Assembly: GCF_030730875.1 (NCBI RefSeq)
Contig: NZ_JAVAMA010000005.1
Span: 1-64,000 of the forward strand
DNA from: Sphingomonas sp. DG1-23
Lineage (GTDB): Bacteria > Pseudomonadota > Alphaproteobacteria > Sphingomonadales > Sphingomonadaceae
Direction: 5' to 3'
DNA length: 64,000 nt
Shown here: positions 28,830 through 41,196 of the stretch, one piece after another
Layout of the letters: the number at the start of each line of letters is the position of its first letter
Position numbering within the stretch: the stretch's first letter is position 1
The notes under the pieces: model-generated
What the model was told of the DNA's origin: nothing
Databases searched by the model: none
What the model saw: the letters and a program-made list of their open reading frames with translations, nothing else
Program-made: the position numbers and the translations under genes

Positions 28830-31800
28830 GTGCCCACTTATACCGGCAATAATGGTAACAACACCATCAACGGTTCCAACGGCAACGATACGATCTATGG
28901 CCTTGGCGGGAACGACCATCTCTACGGCCGCGGCGGCATGGACACCATCTATGGCGGCACCGGCAACGACCATATCGAGGGCAATGACGGCAACGACACC
29001 CTGAATGGCGACGACGGCAATGACGATATTTTCGGCGGGACCGGCAACGACACGATCAATGGGGGATCAGGCGCCGACGACCTTTACGGCGACGCCAATG
29101 ACGACACGCTGACCGGCGGCACCGGCGACGACGAACTGCACGGCGGCACCGGCAACGACACGCTTTCGGGCGATGCCAATAACGACATGCTCTGGGGCGA
29201 CGACGGCACCGATGTGCTGAACGGCGGCGCAGGCTTCGACACGCTTTACGGGGGCAGCGGCAACGATACGCTCGACGGTGGCGGCGATGACGACGAATTG
29301 TCGGGCGGTACCGGCAACGACGTGCTGAACGGCGGCGACGGCAACGATCAACTCGCCGGCGACGACAATGACGACACGCTCTATGGCGGCAACGGCAACG
29401 ATTCGCTCTATGGCGGCAACGGCAACGACACGCTGACCGGCGGCGCCGGGATCGATTATATCGACGGCGGCGCGGGGACCGACACTGCGGTCTATTCGGG
29501 CGCGCTCGCCGATTACACGCTCTATCGCCTCGGCCCGATCACCGGCGTGGTCCATAACGGCCCCGGAGGACCCGGCTCGGGCGCGGACGGCGCCGATCTG
29601 CTGGTCTCGGTCGAGCGGCTGCAATTTGCCGACGTCACCATCGACCTCACCGGCAACAATGCGCCGATCGCCGCCAACGACGCCGTCGCGCTGACCGAGG
29701 ATGCCGGCAGCTACAATAGTGGCACCGCGAGCGTGCTCGACAACGACTTCGACTTCGAAGGCGACACGCTGACCGCGACGCCCGGCGTGTTCAACGGCAC
29801 CTATGGCACGCTGACGCTCAATGCCAACGGCACCTATAATTACGTGCTCAACGCCAATGCCCAGACGCTGGCGCAGGGCCAGGTGGTGCAGGACAGCTTC
29901 ACCTACACCGCCTCCGACGGCAGCGCTTCGGACACTGCCAATCTGGTCTTCACGATCACCGGCCTCAACGACGCGCCCGTCGCCAATCCCGACGCGGCGA
30001 CGACGAGCGAGAATGCCAGCGTGCTGATCAACGTTCGTGCCAACGACACCGATGTCGACAATGGCGCGGTATTGACCGTCACCTCCGCTTCGGCACCCGC
30101 CGGACAGGGCAGCGCCTCCGTGGTTGCCAACCAGGTCCAGTTCAACCCCGGCAGCGACTTCGACCACCTCGCGGTCGGCGACACCGCGAGCGTTACGGTC
30201 AATTACACGATCCAGGACCAGTTCGGCGCCGCCTCGGCGTCGACCGTGACGGTCACCGTCACCGGCACCAATGACGGTCCCGTCGCCAATCCCGATACCG
30301 CCGCGACGAGCGAGAATGCCGGCGTCGTGGTCGACGTGCTCGCCAACGATACCGACGCCGATGACGGCGCAGTGCTCACCGTCACCTCCGCGTCGGCGCC
30401 GGCCGGTCAGGGCAGCGCCTCGGTGGTCGCCAATCAGGTCCAGTTCGCCCCCGGCAGCGATTTCGACTATCTCGCGGTCGGCGAGAGCACCGTCGTCACC
30501 GTCAATTATTCGATCACCGACGATCAGGGCGCGACCTCGGCCTCGACGATCGACATCACCGTCACCGGCACCAACGACGCGCCGACCATCGATGCCGGCG
30601 GCACCGATGCCAGCGGCGCGGTCACCGAACTGCCCAACAACGATCCCAACGAAAACGCGTTCACCCATCAGGACAGCGGTACGATAGCGTTCGACGATGT
30701 GGATCTCAGCGATACCCATAGCGCCAGCTTCGCGCCGCAGGGCGGCGGCTATCTCGGCACGTTCAGCCTCGATTCCGTAAACCAGGCCGGCGACAGCGTC
30801 GGCTGGGACTTCCAGGTCGACGACAGCGCGATCGACTTCCTCGAAGAAGGCGAGACGCTGACCCAGACCTACACCGTCACCGTCGATGACGGCCATGGCG
30901 GCACCACCACGCAGGACGTCACCGTCACGATCACCGGCGAGGGCGACAATCTGCCGCCCGACGCGGTCGACGACGCCTATACCGTTCCCGGCAACGTCAC
31001 CCTCACCGTCGACGCGAGCGAAGGCGTGCTCGCCAACGACAGCGACGACGGCGGGGTCGGCACCGATCCGGGCGAAGCCTCGGTCACTGCGTTCGATGCG
31101 ACCTCGGCCAATGGCGGCACGGTCACGGTCAATCCCGACGGCTCGTTCAGCTACGAGCCCCCGGCCGGGTTCAGCGGCGCCGACAGCTTCACCTACACGC
31201 TGACCGACGCCGACGGTGAAACCGACGTGGCGACGGTGACGGTCAATGTCGGCGCCGACGCGGTCTGGTTCATCGACAATGCCGCGGTGGGCAGCCTTAA
31301 TCTCGGCACGCAGGCCGATCCGTTCACCTCGCTCGCCGCGTTCAACGCCGCGCAGGGCACCCCCGACGGCCCCGCCGCCGGCGACACCATCTACCTGCGC
31401 GAAGGCACCGGCACCTATTCCGAAGCCGACGGCATCAATCTGCTCGACGGCCAGACCTTGGTCGGCGGCGGGCAGGATCTGGTGATCGGCGGCGAGACCT
31501 TCGAGCAGGGCACCGGCCGCCCGACCATCGTCACCACCGGCGGCGCCAATAACGGCGTCGACCTCGCCCAGAACAACGAGATATCCGGCTTCGACATCGG
31601 CGACACTACCGGCGCTGGGCTCGCCGACAGCGGAGGCAGCGTCGGCAGCCTGAGCGTCAGCGACGTCGGCAAATCGGGCGCGGGCCAGATCGTCGACATC
31701 GACCAGGGCGGCACGCTCGACGTCACGCTCAACAGCGCGGCATCGACCGCGTCGACCGGCGGCGCGATCGACCTTGCCGGAGTCGGCGGCAGTTTCACCG

Positions 31801-33713
31801 TCACCGGCGCGACCGTGATCACCGGCGCGCATGGCGGCGGCGGCGTGGACATCACCGGTTCGTCGGTCACCGCGACGTTCTCGGGCGGCGGCACCGTCTC
31901 GACCGGGACGGCCACCGCAGTGAACTTCGTCGGCAACAGCGGCGCGCTCGCGCTCGGCGGTGGGTTCGACATCGCCACCACCACCGGCACCGGGCTCAAC
32001 GCCAGCGGCGGCGGCACCGTCACCGCCACCGGCGCGGGCAACGACGTCAGCGCGGCGGGCGGCGTGGCCGTAAGCGTGGTCGGCACCGCGATCGGCGCCG
32101 CGGACCTAACCTTCGAAAGCGTCTCGGCCAATGGCGGATCCTATGCCATCCGGCTCAACGGCACCGGTTCGGACGGCGGGCTCCACGTCACCGGCACCGG
32201 CACGACGGACGGCTCGGGCGGCACGATCCAGAATATCGGCATCCGCGGGATCGAGGCGATCGACACCGCCGAATTGTCGCTCGGCAACATGAATCTGGTC
32301 AACGCCAACACGATCAGCGGTACCTCGACCGACCTCGACGTCAGCGCATCCAACGCTGCGGTCTATCTGAGCGACGTCGCCGGCGTGTCGCTCGACAACG
32401 TCCATATCAACGGCGTCGCCGACACCGGCATCGTCGGCATCGACGTGTCCGATTTCGTGATGGACAACAGCTCGATCACCGAGGCCGGCGACGCCATCCA
32501 CGAAAGCGGCATCGAGTTCGTCAACCTCTCGGGGGATTCCTCGATCTCGAACACCGAGATCGCCTTTGCCGAGACCAACGGCGTCGACATCGTCAACACC
32601 GATGTCGACCTCGATCTCGTCCTCGACAACGTCACGTTCCGCGACAGCCAGACGACCAATTCGGGCGGCCCCGCCAACACCAACGGCGATGGCGGGCTGC
32701 AATTCCGCAGCTTCAGCACCGGGGCCGGCGCGCCGGTCACCAATATCGACATCATCGACAGCGATTTCGTGCGGCTGCGGACCCAGGCGATCCAGGTGAT
32801 CAGCGACGATGACAGCGTGGTCAGCGTCGACATCACCAACAATAACATCGACAGCGAAGCCGATATCGGCAGCGGCATCGACCTCAACGCCAACGACGCC
32901 GCGCAACTGGCTTTCAACGTGATCGGCAACACGGTGCAGAGCCGCGGCGGCGCCGCGATCAACGTCACCTCCTTCGGCGGCGCCGACATCGAGGGCCGGA
33001 TCAACGACAATGCGATCACCGCCAACGGCTCGGGATCGGGAATCCGGGTCCTGACCCAGGACAGCGGCGCCACTGCGATCGTCGAGGCCCGCGACAACAA
33101 TATCGTCATGGGGACCGGCAATGGCAGCTCCGCGATCGACGCGCAGGCGCGCTTCGGCGATGCGCGGCTCGATCTCACGCTCGACAACAATACGATCGAT
33201 TCGAACCCGAGCGCGCTCGCCGACATCAATATCACCGCAGGATCTTCGAGCGCGGGCGAAACCGCGCAAGTCTATGCCAACATCATCAACAACGACGTCG
33301 TCGCCGGCGGGCCGACCAATTTGCTGCGGCTGCGCACCTCCGATCTCGACGGCACGTCCGATCCGCGCATTTTCCTTCAGGGCTTTGTCGAGGGCGGGGC
33401 CGGGCTCGACGACGATGCGGTCGCGACGTGGAACGCCAATGGCAACACTCCGGTGGCGACGCCTGCAAACATCAATGTGACCCAGACGGGAGGCGCGACG
33501 GCGCCGAGCGCTGGCACCGCATTGGTGCCCGGCAATCCGGCGCCGATGATGGGGTTCGCGGCATTCGGCGCCGGCGACGACCTGTTCCTCTTCGACCAGA
33601 GCGCGCGCCAGCCGGTCGCCGATGCGTTCGCCGGCGATGCCGCCACGTCGTCCGACTGGAGCGATCCCGGCCATTACGCCATTTCGCTGCACTATACCGA
33701 TCTGATGCTTTGA
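28830..33713 (+). CDS. giant RTX/VCBS/beta-helix adhesin-like surface protein
   Basis: 1,627 residues, very acidic and poor in Cys and Lys. About 1-215 are RTX calcium-binding nonapeptides (GGxGNDxLxG). About 275-800 are VCBS/cadherin-like repeats ([24 protein letters not shown]), with two ~95-residue units that are nearly identical (ANPDxAATSENA...GSDFDxLAVG). From about 830 a parallel beta-helix reads as repeated short strands with Asn turns ([34 protein letters not shown]). No Sec signal is seen; export by a type I system is likely although the C-terminus is not a textbook RTX signal. Start GTG 28830 follows AGAGGAG. Probably a secreted or surface adhesin. Confidence 0.85.
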   Translation: MPTYTGNNGNNTINGSNGNDTIYGLGGNDHLYGRGGMDTIYGGTGNDHIEGNDGNDTLNGDDGNDDIFGGTGNDTINGGSGADDLYGDANDDTLTGGTGDDELHGGTGNDTLSGDANNDMLWGDDGTDVLNGGAGFDTLYGGSGNDTLDGGGDDDELSGGTGNDVLNGGDGNDQLAGDDNDDTLYGGNGNDSLYGGNGNDTLTGGAGIDYIDGGAGTDTAVYSGALADYTLYRLGPITGVVHNGPGGPGSGADGADLLVSVERLQFADVTIDLTGNNAPIAANDAVALTEDAGSYNSGTASVLDNDFDFEGDTLTATPGVFNGTYGTLTLNANGTYNYVLNANAQTLAQGQVVQDSFTYTASDGSASDTANLVFTITGLNDAPVANPDAATTSENASVLINVRANDTDVDNGAVLTVTSASAPAGQGSASVVANQVQFNPGSDFDHLAVGDTASVTVNYTIQDQFGAASASTVTVTVTGTNDGPVANPDTAATSENAGVVVDVLANDTDADDGAVLTVTSASAPAGQGSASVVANQVQFAPGSDFDYLAVGESTVVTVNYSITDDQGATSASTIDITVTGTNDAPTIDAGGTDASGAVTELPNNDPNENAFTHQDSGTIAFDDVDLSDTHSASFAPQGGGYLGTFSLDSVNQAGDSVGWDFQVDDSAIDFLEEGETLTQTYTVTVDDGHGGTTTQDVTVTITGEGDNLPPDAVDDAYTVPGNVTLTVDASEGVLANDSDDGGVGTDPGEASVTAFDATSANGGTVTVNPDGSFSYEPPAGFSGADSFTYTLTDADGETDVATVTVNVGADAVWFIDNAAVGSLNLGTQADPFTSLAAFNAAQGTPDGPAAGDTIYLREGTGTYSEADGINLLDGQTLVGGGQDLVIGGETFEQGTGRPTIVTTGGANNGVDLAQNNEISGFDIGDTTGAGLADSGGSVGSLSVSDVGKSGAGQIVDIDQGGTLDVTLNSAASTASTGGAIDLAGVGGSFTVTGATVITGAHGGGGVDITGSSVTATFSGGGTVSTGTATAVNFVGNSGALALGGGFDIATTTGTGLNASGGGTVTATGAGNDVSAAGGVAVSVVGTAIGAADLTFESVSANGGSYAIRLNGTGSDGGLHVTGTGTTDGSGGTIQNIGIRGIEAIDTAELSLGNMNLVNANTISGTSTDLDVSASNAAVYLSDVAGVSLDNVHINGVADTGIVGIDVSDFVMDNSSITEAGDAIHESGIEFVNLSGDSSISNTEIAFAETNGVDIVNTDVDLDLVLDNVTFRDSQTTNSGGPANTNGDGGLQFRSFSTGAGAPVTNIDIIDSDFVRLRTQAIQVISDDDSVVSVDITNNNIDSEADIGSGIDLNANDAAQLAFNVIGNTVQSRGGAAINVTSFGGADIEGRINDNAITANGSGSGIRVLTQDSGATAIVEARDNNIVMGTGNGSSAIDAQARFGDARLDLTLDNNTIDSNPSALADINITAGSSSAGETAQVYANIINNDVVAGGPTNLLRLRTSDLDGTSDPRIFLQGFVEGGAGLDDDAVATWNANGNTPVATPANINVTQTGGATAPSAGTALVPGNPAPMMGFAAFGAGDDLFLFDQSARQPVADAFAGDAATSSDWSDPGHYAISLHYTDLML

Positions 33714-33720
33714 CCCGGCA

Positions 33721-33750
33721 CTGGCCGTCTCCCTTCGGAGAGACGGCCAG
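33721..33750. terminator. perfect 11-bp hairpin between convergent genes
   Basis: CTGGCCGTCTC (33721-33731), an 8-nt loop, and the exact reverse complement (33740-33750). It sits 7 nt after the adhesin stop and 11 nt before the hutC stop, so it can serve both directions. No long T tract. Confidence 0.65.
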
Positions 33751-33761
33751 ACGCGGGACGC

Positions 33762-34493
33762 TCAGCCGCTAAAGGCCTGCCTCATCGTTCCCTGCGACGC
33801 GAAACGGGCTGTGAGATCGAAGCTGTCGCCGTCGAATGTGGTGCGGACATAGGTGATCGTCTCGGCCTCGCGCCACGTCCAGCGCTCGAGCACGAGGCAG
33901 GGCTTGTCGGCGTCGAGTGCGAGCAAGGCCGCCGCCGCGCCGGCGGGCGCGGCAGTGATGCGATGCTCGGCCTCGGTCCACGGGACATGGCTGAGCAGCC
34001 AGCTTCCGGGCGGGTCGATCGCAAAATCGGCATCCACCGCCTCGGGGACCGCGGCGAGATTGATCAGCCGTTCCTCGACGGCATAGGGCCGCGCATCGGC
34101 GAGGTGCACGCAGCGCAGCGACAGCAGCTTGCCATGCGAAAGGCGCAGCAAGGCGACACTCGCGCTGTCGGCGCCCAGCACGCTGCGCGCCACCAGCTGC
34201 AGGCCATAAGCATGGCCGCGCTTCTCGATCTCCTCGCGGATATCGGGAATATGCAGCGCCGCCATGTGGATCCGCGGCCGGGTCACGAACGAGCCGCGCC
34301 GCCGCTGGCGCGCGATCAGCCCCGCGCTCGCCAACGCCGACAGCGCCTTGTTCACCGTCATCCGCGAGCAGTCATATTCGGCCATCAGTTCGTGCTCGAA
34401 GGGAATGCGGTCGCCGGGACGCAGCGCGCCCGACATGATCCGGCCCTCGATTGCGCTGCGGATGACCTGATAGAGCGGGCGCGCGTCGCTCAT
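33762..34493 (-). CDS. hutC: histidine utilisation repressor HutC (GntR family)
   Basis: 243 residues. An N-terminal winged helix of GntR type (LYQVIRSAIEGRIMSGALRPGD; SRMTVNKALSALASAGLI; RRRGSFV) is joined to a C-terminal UTRA ligand domain (RPYAVEERLIN; PCLVLERWTW; TYVRTTFDGD). HutC binds operators in the hut region and is released by urocanate, the first product of histidine breakdown. Its ATG overlaps the TGA of hutF as ATGA, so it is the second gene of the leftward hut arm and is probably autoregulated through the operator at 35879-35890. Confidence 0.94.
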   Translation of the reverse strand: MSDARPLYQVIRSAIEGRIMSGALRPGDRIPFEHELMAEYDCSRMTVNKALSALASAGLIARQRRRGSFVTRPRIHMAALHIPDIREEIEKRGHAYGLQLVARSVLGADSASVALLRLSHGKLLSLRCVHLADARPYAVEERLINLAAVPEAVDADFAIDPPGSWLLSHVPWTEAEHRITAAPAGAAAALLALDADKPCLVLERWTWREAETITYVRTTFDGDSFDLTARFASQGTMRQAFSG

Positions 34494-35848
34494 GCGATTC
34501 CCAGTCCGGCGAGCGCCGCCGCATAGCGCCGAACCACCGCCGCGCGCGCGACATGGCGTCCGCCCTGCACCCATTGCCGCCCGCCGCACCACACACCGTC
34601 GATCATGCCGCCGCCATTGGCGAACACAAAGGCATCGAGCAATGCATCTCCGGACCGGCCCGCGAGCGTCGGATGCGCACGGTCGAGCGTCACGAAATCG
34701 GCGCGCGCGCCCGGCGCGAGATCGTGATCCGCCGCCAGCGCCTGCGCCCCGCCGCGTCGCGCGGCGTCGAACAGCGTCCGCCCGGTCGACGGACACTCCG
34801 CGCTCGACAACAGGTTGCGCGCCCGATGCGTCAGCCGCTGCGAATATTCGAGGCTGCGCAACTCCTGCGCAAGATCGATCAGCACATTCGAATCCGATCC
34901 CACCCCGAAACGACCTCCGACAGCGTGCAGCTCGGCGGCGGGAAACACCCCGTCGCCCAGATTGGCCTCGGTGATCGGACACAGCCCGACCACCGCGCCG
35001 CTCCGCGCGATCCCGGACAGCTCGGCTTCCGTCACGTGGGTCGCGTGCACGAGGCACCAGCGCGCATCGACCGGTGCGTTGGCGAGCAGCCATTCGACCG
35101 GGCGCGCGCCGCTATGCCGAAGGCAATCCTCCACCTCGCCGGTCTGCTCGGCGATATGGATGTGCACCCGCCCCTCCCCGCCGGCCGCCAGTGCGGCGTA
35201 AAGCCCCTCGGGCGTCACGGCGCGCAAGCTGTGCGGCGCGACCCCGACCCGCGCGTCGGCGAGCCCCGCCACCGCCGCGCGCGATGCCTCGATCAGCCGC
35301 GCATAGCCGTCGGCATCCTGGACGAAGCGCCTTTGTTCGGGCTTCGGCGCGACTCCGCCAAAGCCCGAGGTCATGTAGAGCACCGGCAGCAAGGTGAGCC
35401 CGATCCCGGTCTCCGCCGCGGCGGCAGCGAGCCGCGCGCCCATCTCCGCCGGATCGGCGAACGGCGTGCCGTCGCGATCGTGATGGACATAGTGAAACTC
35501 GCCGACCCGCACGAACCCGGCTTCGAGCATCTCGACAAAGGCGAGCGCCGCGATCGCCTCGAGTTCTTCGGGTCCGATCGCATTGGCGAAGCGGTACATC
35601 AGGTCGCGCCACGTCCAGAAACTGTCCGCGCCCGGCCCGCGCCGCTCGGCCATGCCCGCCATGCCGCGCTGAAACGCGTGGCTGTGCAAATTCGCGATGC
35701 CGGGCAGCGCGACTCCGTACCGCACGTCTCCGGCTTCGGGCGCGGCATGGGTCGTCACTGCAAGGATTCGGCCGTCCTGCGCGGTCATCCGGACGCGCTC
35801 CGCCCACCCGTCCGCCAGCAACGCCGCCTCGAACCACCAGGATTGCAT
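34490..35848 (-). CDS. hutF: formimidoylglutamate deiminase HutF
   Basis: About 452 residues of the amidohydrolase superfamily. NLHSHAFQRGMAG carries the metal-binding HxH, HIAEQTGEVEDC and LVHATHVTEAEL supply later His ligands, and FGVGSDSNVLIDL the catalytic Asp. HutF deiminates N-formimino-L-glutamate to N-formyl-L-glutamate plus ammonia, the step before HutG; this is the five-step pathway. The start is set at ATG 35848, 6 nt after GGGAGG; GTG at 35854 is an alternative. First gene of the leftward arm, divergent from hutI, 4-nt overlap with hutC. Confidence 0.95.
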   Translation of the reverse strand: MQSWWFEAALLADGWAERVRMTAQDGRILAVTTHAAPEAGDVRYGVALPGIANLHSHAFQRGMAGMAERRGPGADSFWTWRDLMYRFANAIGPEELEAIAALAFVEMLEAGFVRVGEFHYVHHDRDGTPFADPAEMGARLAAAAAETGIGLTLLPVLYMTSGFGGVAPKPEQRRFVQDADGYARLIEASRAAVAGLADARVGVAPHSLRAVTPEGLYAALAAGGEGRVHIHIAEQTGEVEDCLRHSGARPVEWLLANAPVDARWCLVHATHVTEAELSGIARSGAVVGLCPITEANLGDGVFPAAELHAVGGRFGVGSDSNVLIDLAQELRSLEYSQRLTHRARNLLSSAECPSTGRTLFDAARRGGAQALAADHDLAPGARADFVTLDRAHPTLAGRSGDALLDAFVFANGGGMIDGVWCGGRQWVQGGRHVARAAVVRRYAAALAGLGIA

Positions 35849-35878
35849 CGCCACCCTCCCACATCTCGCTGCCGATTA

Positions 35879-35890
35879 ATGTATAGACAT
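35879..35890. promoter_or_regulatory. putative HutC operator between divergent hut arms
   Basis: ATGTATAGACAT is a near-palindrome (ATGT-N4-ACAT) in the middle of the 94-nt hutF-hutI gap. GntR/HutC repressors bind such sites. TATAGA within it may also serve as a -10 element, so binding would block both directions. Confidence 0.65.
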
Positions 35891-35942
35891 TTGGCCCGGC
35901 ATCCTAGAGGATCGCTCCAGATCGCATCGAGGAGGTGGAGGC

Positions 35943-37151
35943 GTGCGCGTCGAGCAGCTGTGGAGCAACGCCAGACTGGCCACGCTGCGCGGTGACCTGC
36001 CCGGCCTCGGCACGGTGGCGGACGGACTGATTGCCGCCAGCGGCGACCGCATCGTCTATGCCGGCCCGCGCGCCGAAGCGCCTGCGTTCGAGGCCCGGAC
36101 CACGCATGATTGCGCCGGCCGTTGGATCACTCCCGGCCTGATCGACTGCCACACCCATCTCGTCTACGCCGGCAATCGCGCGCGCGAATTCGAGCGGCGG
36201 CTCAAGGGTGCGAGCTACGAGGAAATCGCCCGCGCCGGTGGCGGCATCGTCTCGACGATGCAGGCGACTCGCGCCGCCAGCCGCGCGGAACTGGTGGCTC
36301 AGGCGCGGCCCCGGCTCGACGCGATGCTGGCCGAGGGCGTCACGACGATCGAGATCAAGTCGGGCTACGGCCTGTCGCTGGCCGACGAGATCAAGATGCT
36401 CGAAGCCGCCCGCGCGCTCGGCGACGTCCGTCGCGTCGGGATCGCCACCAGCTTCCTCGGCGCGCATGCACTGCCGCCCGAATTCGCCGGCGATCCGGAC
36501 GGCTATGTCGATGCGATATGCGAGCAGATGCTCCCGGCAGTCGCCGCCGCCGGGCTCGCCGATGCAGTCGACGCCTTTTGCGAGGGGATCGGATTCAGTC
36601 CCGCACAGGTCCGCCGGGTGTTCGAGGCCGCCGCCGCGCACGGCCTGCGAGTCAAGCTCCACGCCGAGCAACTGTCCAACCTCCACGGCGCGGCGCTCGC
36701 CGCCGAGTTCGGGGCACTTTCGGCCGATCATCTCGAACATCTCGACCAATCCGGGGTGGATGCGATGGCAAAGGCGGGGACCGTTGCGGTGCTGCTTCCC
36801 GGCGCTTTCTATTTCACCCGCGAGACCCGCCTCCCGCCGATCGAGGCGCTGCGCCGTGCGAACGTGCCGATCGCAGTCGCCACCGATTGCAACCCCGGCA
36901 CCTCGCCGCTCACTTCGCCGCTGCTGGCGATGAACATGGCGGCGACCTTGTTCCGGCTCACGGTAGACGAGTGCATCCTCGGCATGACCCGCAAGGCGGC
37001 GCGCGCTCTCGGCCGGCTCGACACCATCGGGACGCTGGAGTCCGGCAAGCGCTGCGATCTCGCGATCTGGGACATCGAGGAGCCGGCCGAACTGGTTTAC
37101 CGCATGGGGTTTAATCCGCTCCATGCCCGCATCTTTGGAGGACAGGCATGA
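35943..37151 (+). CDS. hutI: imidazolonepropionase HutI
   Basis: 402 residues; hydrolyses 4-imidazolone-5-propanoate to N-formimino-L-glutamate (third step of histidine catabolism). Metal-site [42 protein letters not shown] and [10 protein letters not shown] are all present. GTG start at 35943 after GGAGGTGGAGGC. First gene of the rightward hut arm and overlaps hutH by 4 nt (ATGA). Confidence 0.96.
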   Translation: MRVEQLWSNARLATLRGDLPGLGTVADGLIAASGDRIVYAGPRAEAPAFEARTTHDCAGRWITPGLIDCHTHLVYAGNRAREFERRLKGASYEEIARAGGGIVSTMQATRAASRAELVAQARPRLDAMLAEGVTTIEIKSGYGLSLADEIKMLEAARALGDVRRVGIATSFLGAHALPPEFAGDPDGYVDAICEQMLPAVAAAGLADAVDAFCEGIGFSPAQVRRVFEAAAAHGLRVKLHAEQLSNLHGAALAAEFGALSADHLEHLDQSGVDAMAKAGTVAVLLPGAFYFTRETRLPPIEALRRANVPIAVATDCNPGTSPLTSPLLAMNMAATLFRLTVDECILGMTRKAARALGRLDTIGTLESGKRCDLAIWDIEEPAELVYRMGFNPLHARIFGGQA

Positions 37152-38686
37152 TCACGCTCGAACCCGGCGCAGTGCCGCTCGAGCAATGGCGCGCGATCTA
37201 TCGCGGCGCCGATGCGCGGCTGAGCCCCGCCTGCCGTCCGGCGGTGCAACGCGCCGCCGATACGATCGCGCGGATCGCTGCGGGCGACGCCGCGGTCTAT
37301 GGCGTCAATACCGGCTTCGGGCTGCTCGCCAGCATCCGCATCGAGCCCGGCGATCTCGACACGCTCCAGCGCAATCTCGTCCTGTCGCACGCCGCCGGCG
37401 TCGGCGATCCGATGCCGCGCCCGGTGCTGCGGCTGATGATGGCGCTCAAGCTGGCCAGCCTCGGGCGCGGCGCCTCGGGAGTGCGGCTCGAGACGATCGA
37501 CCTGCTCGAAGCGATGCTCGCGCGCGACTTGCTGCCGGTGGTGCCCGCACAGGGTTCCGTCGGCGCGTCGGGCGATCTCGCGCCGCTCGCGCATTTGACC
37601 GCGACGATGATCGGCACCGGCGAAATCGACACGCCCGCCGGCCGCCTCCCTGCCGAACAGGCATTGCGCGAAGCCGGCCTCTCCCCGCTCGCGCTCGGTC
37701 CCAAAGAGGGCCTCGCGCTGCTCAACGGCACGCAGTTCTCAACGGCCTATGCGCTCGCCGGGCTGTTCGAGGCCGAAGCGCTGTTCGCTGCCGCGCTCGT
37801 CGCCGGTGCGCTCTCCACCGAAGCGGCCAAGGGTTCGGACACCCCGTTCGACCCGCGCATCCACGAACTGCGCGGCCATCGCGGCCAGATCGAGGTCGCC
37901 GCGATGCTGCGCGCGATGATGCACGAATCGCCGCTCCGCGCCTCGCACCGCGAAGACGACAAGCGCGTCCAGGACCCCTATTGCCTGCGCTGCCAGCCGC
38001 AGGTGATGGGCGCCGCGCTCGACCTGCTCCGTCAGGCCGCGGCGACGCTCGACACCGAAGCCAACAGCGTCTCGGACAATCCCTTGGTCTTCCCCGACAC
38101 CGGCGAAGTCCTGTCGGGCGGCAATTTCCACGCCGAGCCCGTCGCCTTCGCCGCCGACATGATCGCGATGGCGCTGTGCGAGATCGGCTCGCTCTCCGAG
38201 CGCCGGCTGGCAATGCTGGTCGATCCGGCACTGTCCGGACTGCCCGCCTTCCTCACTCCACGTCCCGGGCTCAATTCTGGCTTCATGATCCCCCAGGTCA
38301 CCGCCGCCGCGCTCGTCTCCGAGAACAAGCAGCGTGCGTATCCGGCCAGCGTCGATTCGATCCCGACTTCGGCCAATCAGGAGGACCATGTCTCGATGGC
38401 CGCGCACGGCGCCCGCCGCCTGATGGCGATGGCCGACAATAGCGGCCACGTCATCGCGATCGAATTGCTCGCCGCGGCGCAGGGCTATGATTTCCATATC
38501 CCCCTCACCAGCAGCGAAGCGATCCACGCCGTTCTTAGCGAAGTCCGCGCTTCGGTCGCCCATCTGGAAGATGACCGCTACTTCCACCCCGACATCGCCG
38601 CCGCCGCGCAGATCGTCCGCTCGGGCCGGCTGCGCGAGCTCGCCGAGGCCCATGCCGTCCCGGTTCCATCGGTGGTCCATGGCTGA
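37148..38686 (+). CDS. hutH: histidine ammonia-lyase HutH
   Basis: 512 residues; converts L-histidine to trans-urocanate and ammonia. The self-forming MIO cofactor tripeptide is A140-S141-G142 in [24 protein letters not shown], the SxN segment ([13 protein letters not shown]) and QEDHVSMA are further landmarks. Normal family length. Cytoplasmic homotetramer in relatives. Overlaps hutI by 4 nt and hutG by 8 nt, so the rightward arm is one tightly coupled operon. Confidence 0.97.
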   Translation: MITLEPGAVPLEQWRAIYRGADARLSPACRPAVQRAADTIARIAAGDAAVYGVNTGFGLLASIRIEPGDLDTLQRNLVLSHAAGVGDPMPRPVLRLMMALKLASLGRGASGVRLETIDLLEAMLARDLLPVVPAQGSVGASGDLAPLAHLTATMIGTGEIDTPAGRLPAEQALREAGLSPLALGPKEGLALLNGTQFSTAYALAGLFEAEALFAAALVAGALSTEAAKGSDTPFDPRIHELRGHRGQIEVAAMLRAMMHESPLRASHREDDKRVQDPYCLRCQPQVMGAALDLLRQAAATLDTEANSVSDNPLVFPDTGEVLSGGNFHAEPVAFAADMIAMALCEIGSLSERRLAMLVDPALSGLPAFLTPRPGLNSGFMIPQVTAAALVSENKQRAYPASVDSIPTSANQEDHVSMAAHGARRLMAMADNSGHVIAIELLAAAQGYDFHIPLTSSEAIHAVLSEVRASVAHLEDDRYFHPDIAAAAQIVRSGRLRELAEAHAVPVPSVVHG

Positions 38687-39494
38687 CGATTGGCTCCACC
38701 TCCGTCGCGGGGAGGCGCCGTTGGTGCTCGGCATGCCGCACACCGGCACCCACATCCCCGAGGATCTGCTACCCCGCTTCGTCTCCCCGTGGCGCGCCCG
38801 CAAGGACGCCGACTGGTGGATCGACCGGCTCTATGCCTTCGCCGAGGATATGGATGTCACGATCGTCCGCACCGCGGTGTCGCGCAGCGTCATCGACGTG
38901 AACCGCGATCCCTCCGGCGCGTCGCTCTATCCGGGCCAGACCACGACCGAGCTCTGCCCCACCACCACCTTCGACGGCGAGCCGCTCTACCTTCCCGGCG
39001 CGGAGCCCGACGAAGCCGAGATCGCCGAACGCCGCGACCGCTGGCTCACGCCCTATCACGACGCACTGACTGCTGAACTCGCCCGGCTGCGCGACCGGCA
39101 CGGTCATGTCGTGCTCTACGACTGCCATTCGATCCGCAGCCACGTGCCCCGCCTGTTCGACGGCGAGCTGCCGCAATTCAACATCGGCACCAATAACGGC
39201 ACGACCTGCGACCCCGCGCTCGAACGCGCCGTCGAGCACGCCTGTGCCGATACCGGGCTCTCGCTGGTCGTCAACGGCCGCTTCCGCGGCGGTTACACCA
39301 CCCGCCACCATGGCCGCCCGGACATCGGAATCCACGCGATCCAGATGGAGCTCGCCTGCCGCGGCTATGTGGACGAGCCCGCCGCCCCCGACGAGGCCAG
39401 TTGGCCGACGCCATGGGACCCCGCCCGCGCCGCGCCGCTCGCCGCGCATCTCCGGCGCATCCTCGCTGCCTGCCTCGACTGGAAGACACCATGA
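38679..39494 (+). CDS. hutG: N-formylglutamate deformylase HutG
   Basis: 271 residues. [46 protein letters not shown] and [19 protein letters not shown] match HutG. It hydrolyses N-formyl-L-glutamate to L-glutamate and formate, the last step after HutF. The start at ATG 38679 overlaps hutH by 8 nt; the longer frame upstream is a shadow of hutH. TGA overlaps the hutU ATG. A paralogue-like enzyme lies at 27446-28291. Confidence 0.95.
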   Translation: MADDWLHLRRGEAPLVLGMPHTGTHIPEDLLPRFVSPWRARKDADWWIDRLYAFAEDMDVTIVRTAVSRSVIDVNRDPSGASLYPGQTTTELCPTTTFDGEPLYLPGAEPDEAEIAERRDRWLTPYHDALTAELARLRDRHGHVVLYDCHSIRSHVPRLFDGELPQFNIGTNNGTTCDPALERAVEHACADTGLSLVVNGRFRGGYTTRHHGRPDIGIHAIQMELACRGYVDEPAAPDEASWPTPWDPARAAPLAAHLRRILAACLDWKTP

Positions 39495-41161
39495 CCCTTC
39501 GCCGCGACAACAGCCGCAACATCCGCGCCGCGCACGGCACCGAGATCAGCGCCAAGAGCTGGCTCACCGAGGCGCCGCTGCGCATGCTGATGAACAATCT
39601 CGACGCGCAGGTCGCCGAGAAACCCGAGGAACTGATCGTCTATGGCGGGATCGGCCGCGCCGCGCGCGACTGGGAGAGCTACGACGCGATCGTCGCCAGC
39701 CTGCGCCGGCTCGACGACGACCAGACTCTGCTGATCCAGTCGGGCAAGCCCGTCGGCATCTTCCGCACCCATGCCGACGCGCCGCGCGTGCTGCTCGCCA
39801 ATTCGAACCTCGTGCCGCACTGGGCGAATTGGGAGCATTTCAACGAACTGGATCGCAAGGGCCTGATGATGTACGGCCAGATGACCGCCGGCAGCTGGAT
39901 CTATATCGGCAGCCAGGGCATCGTACAGGGCACCTACGAGACCTTCGCCGAGATGGGCCGCCAGCATTTCGGCGGCAGCCTGAAGAGCCGCTGGATCCTC
40001 ACCGCCGGACTGGGCGGCATGGGCGGCGCCCAGCCGCTCGCCGCGACCATGGCCGGAGCATCGTGCATCGCCGTCGAATGCCAGCCCTCGCGGATCGAGA
40101 TGCGGCTGCGCACCGGCTATGTCGATGCCCAGGCGAACACCATCGACGAAGCGCTGGCGATCGTCGAGCAGGCACATGGCGAAGGCCGCGCCGTCTCGGT
40201 CGGCCTGCTCGGCAACGCCGCCGAAATCTATCCCGAAATGGTCCGCCGCGGCGTCCGCCCCGACGCCGTGACAGACCAGACCTCGGCGCACGATCCGCGT
40301 AACGGCTATCTGCCGCTCGGCTGGACCCTCGATCGATGGGAGCGCGCCCGCAGCGACGATCCCGAAGGCCTCGACAAGGCCGCTCGCGCCTCGATGGCGA
40401 TTCATGTCCGCGCGATGCTCGACTTCCACGCGCAGGGCATCCCCACCGTCGATTACGGCAACAACATCCGCCAGATGGCCTTCGAGGAAGGCGTGACCGA
40501 CGCATTCGATTTCCCCGGCTTCGTCCCCGCTTATATCCGCCCGCTCTTCTGCCGTGGTATTGGGCCGTTCCGCTGGGTGGCGCTGTCGGGCGATCCCGAG
40601 GACATCCGGAAGACCGATGCCAAGGTCAAGGAACTGCTTCCCGACAATAGACATCTCCACAACTGGCTCGACATGGCGGCCGAGCGCATCCACTTCCAGG
40701 GCCTGCCCGCGCGGATCTGCTGGGTCGGACTCGGCGACCGCCACCGTCTCGGCCTCGCCTTCAACGAGATGGTCGCCAGCGGCGAACTCAAGGCCCCGAT
40801 CGTCATCGGCCGCGACCATCTCGATTCGGGCTCGGTCGCTTCGCCCAATCGCGAGACCGAGAAGATGCAGGACGGCTCCGACGCGGTTTCGGACTGGCCC
40901 CTGCTCAACGCCCTGCTCAATACCGCCAGCGGCGCGACCTGGGTGTCGCTCCACCACGGCGGCGGCGTCGGCATGGGTTTCTCGCAGCATTCGGGGATGG
41001 TCGTGGTCTGCGACGGCACCCCGGAGGCCGCCCGCCGGATCGAACGCGTATTGTGGAACGATCCCGCCACCGGCGTGATGCGCCACGCCGATGCCGGCTA
41101 TGCCATCGCCCGCGACTGCGCGCGCGAGCAGGGGCTCGATCTGCCGGGGATTCTCGACTGA
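39491..41161 (+). CDS. hutU: urocanate hydratase HutU
   Basis: 556 residues; NAD-dependent conversion of urocanate to imidazolonepropionate. [43 protein letters not shown] (NAD-binding), QTSAHDP and [17 protein letters not shown] are conserved. ATG 39491 overlaps the hutG stop (ATGA). Last gene of the hutIHGU arm, so the window holds every enzyme from histidine to glutamate, but no dedicated histidine permease. Confidence 0.97.
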   Translation: MTLRRDNSRNIRAAHGTEISAKSWLTEAPLRMLMNNLDAQVAEKPEELIVYGGIGRAARDWESYDAIVASLRRLDDDQTLLIQSGKPVGIFRTHADAPRVLLANSNLVPHWANWEHFNELDRKGLMMYGQMTAGSWIYIGSQGIVQGTYETFAEMGRQHFGGSLKSRWILTAGLGGMGGAQPLAATMAGASCIAVECQPSRIEMRLRTGYVDAQANTIDEALAIVEQAHGEGRAVSVGLLGNAAEIYPEMVRRGVRPDAVTDQTSAHDPRNGYLPLGWTLDRWERARSDDPEGLDKAARASMAIHVRAMLDFHAQGIPTVDYGNNIRQMAFEEGVTDAFDFPGFVPAYIRPLFCRGIGPFRWVALSGDPEDIRKTDAKVKELLPDNRHLHNWLDMAAERIHFQGLPARICWVGLGDRHRLGLAFNEMVASGELKAPIVIGRDHLDSGSVASPNRETEKMQDGSDAVSDWPLLNALLNTASGATWVSLHHGGGVGMGFSQHSGMVVVCDGTPEAARRIERVLWNDPATGVMRHADAGYAIARDCAREQGLDLPGILD

Positions 41162-41196
41162 GCAGTCGTTGATTGCGGACCTTCCGGAAGCCGGCC

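Noticed and set aside
28830..29460. Regularly spaced short repeats that could look like a CRISPR array
   Set aside because: They are in-frame RTX nonapeptide codons inside a long CDS with variable sequence, not identical repeats with unique spacers.
29067..31832. 921-codon minus frame opposite the giant adhesin
   Set aside because: Antisense shadow of repetitive Gly/Asp-coding DNA.
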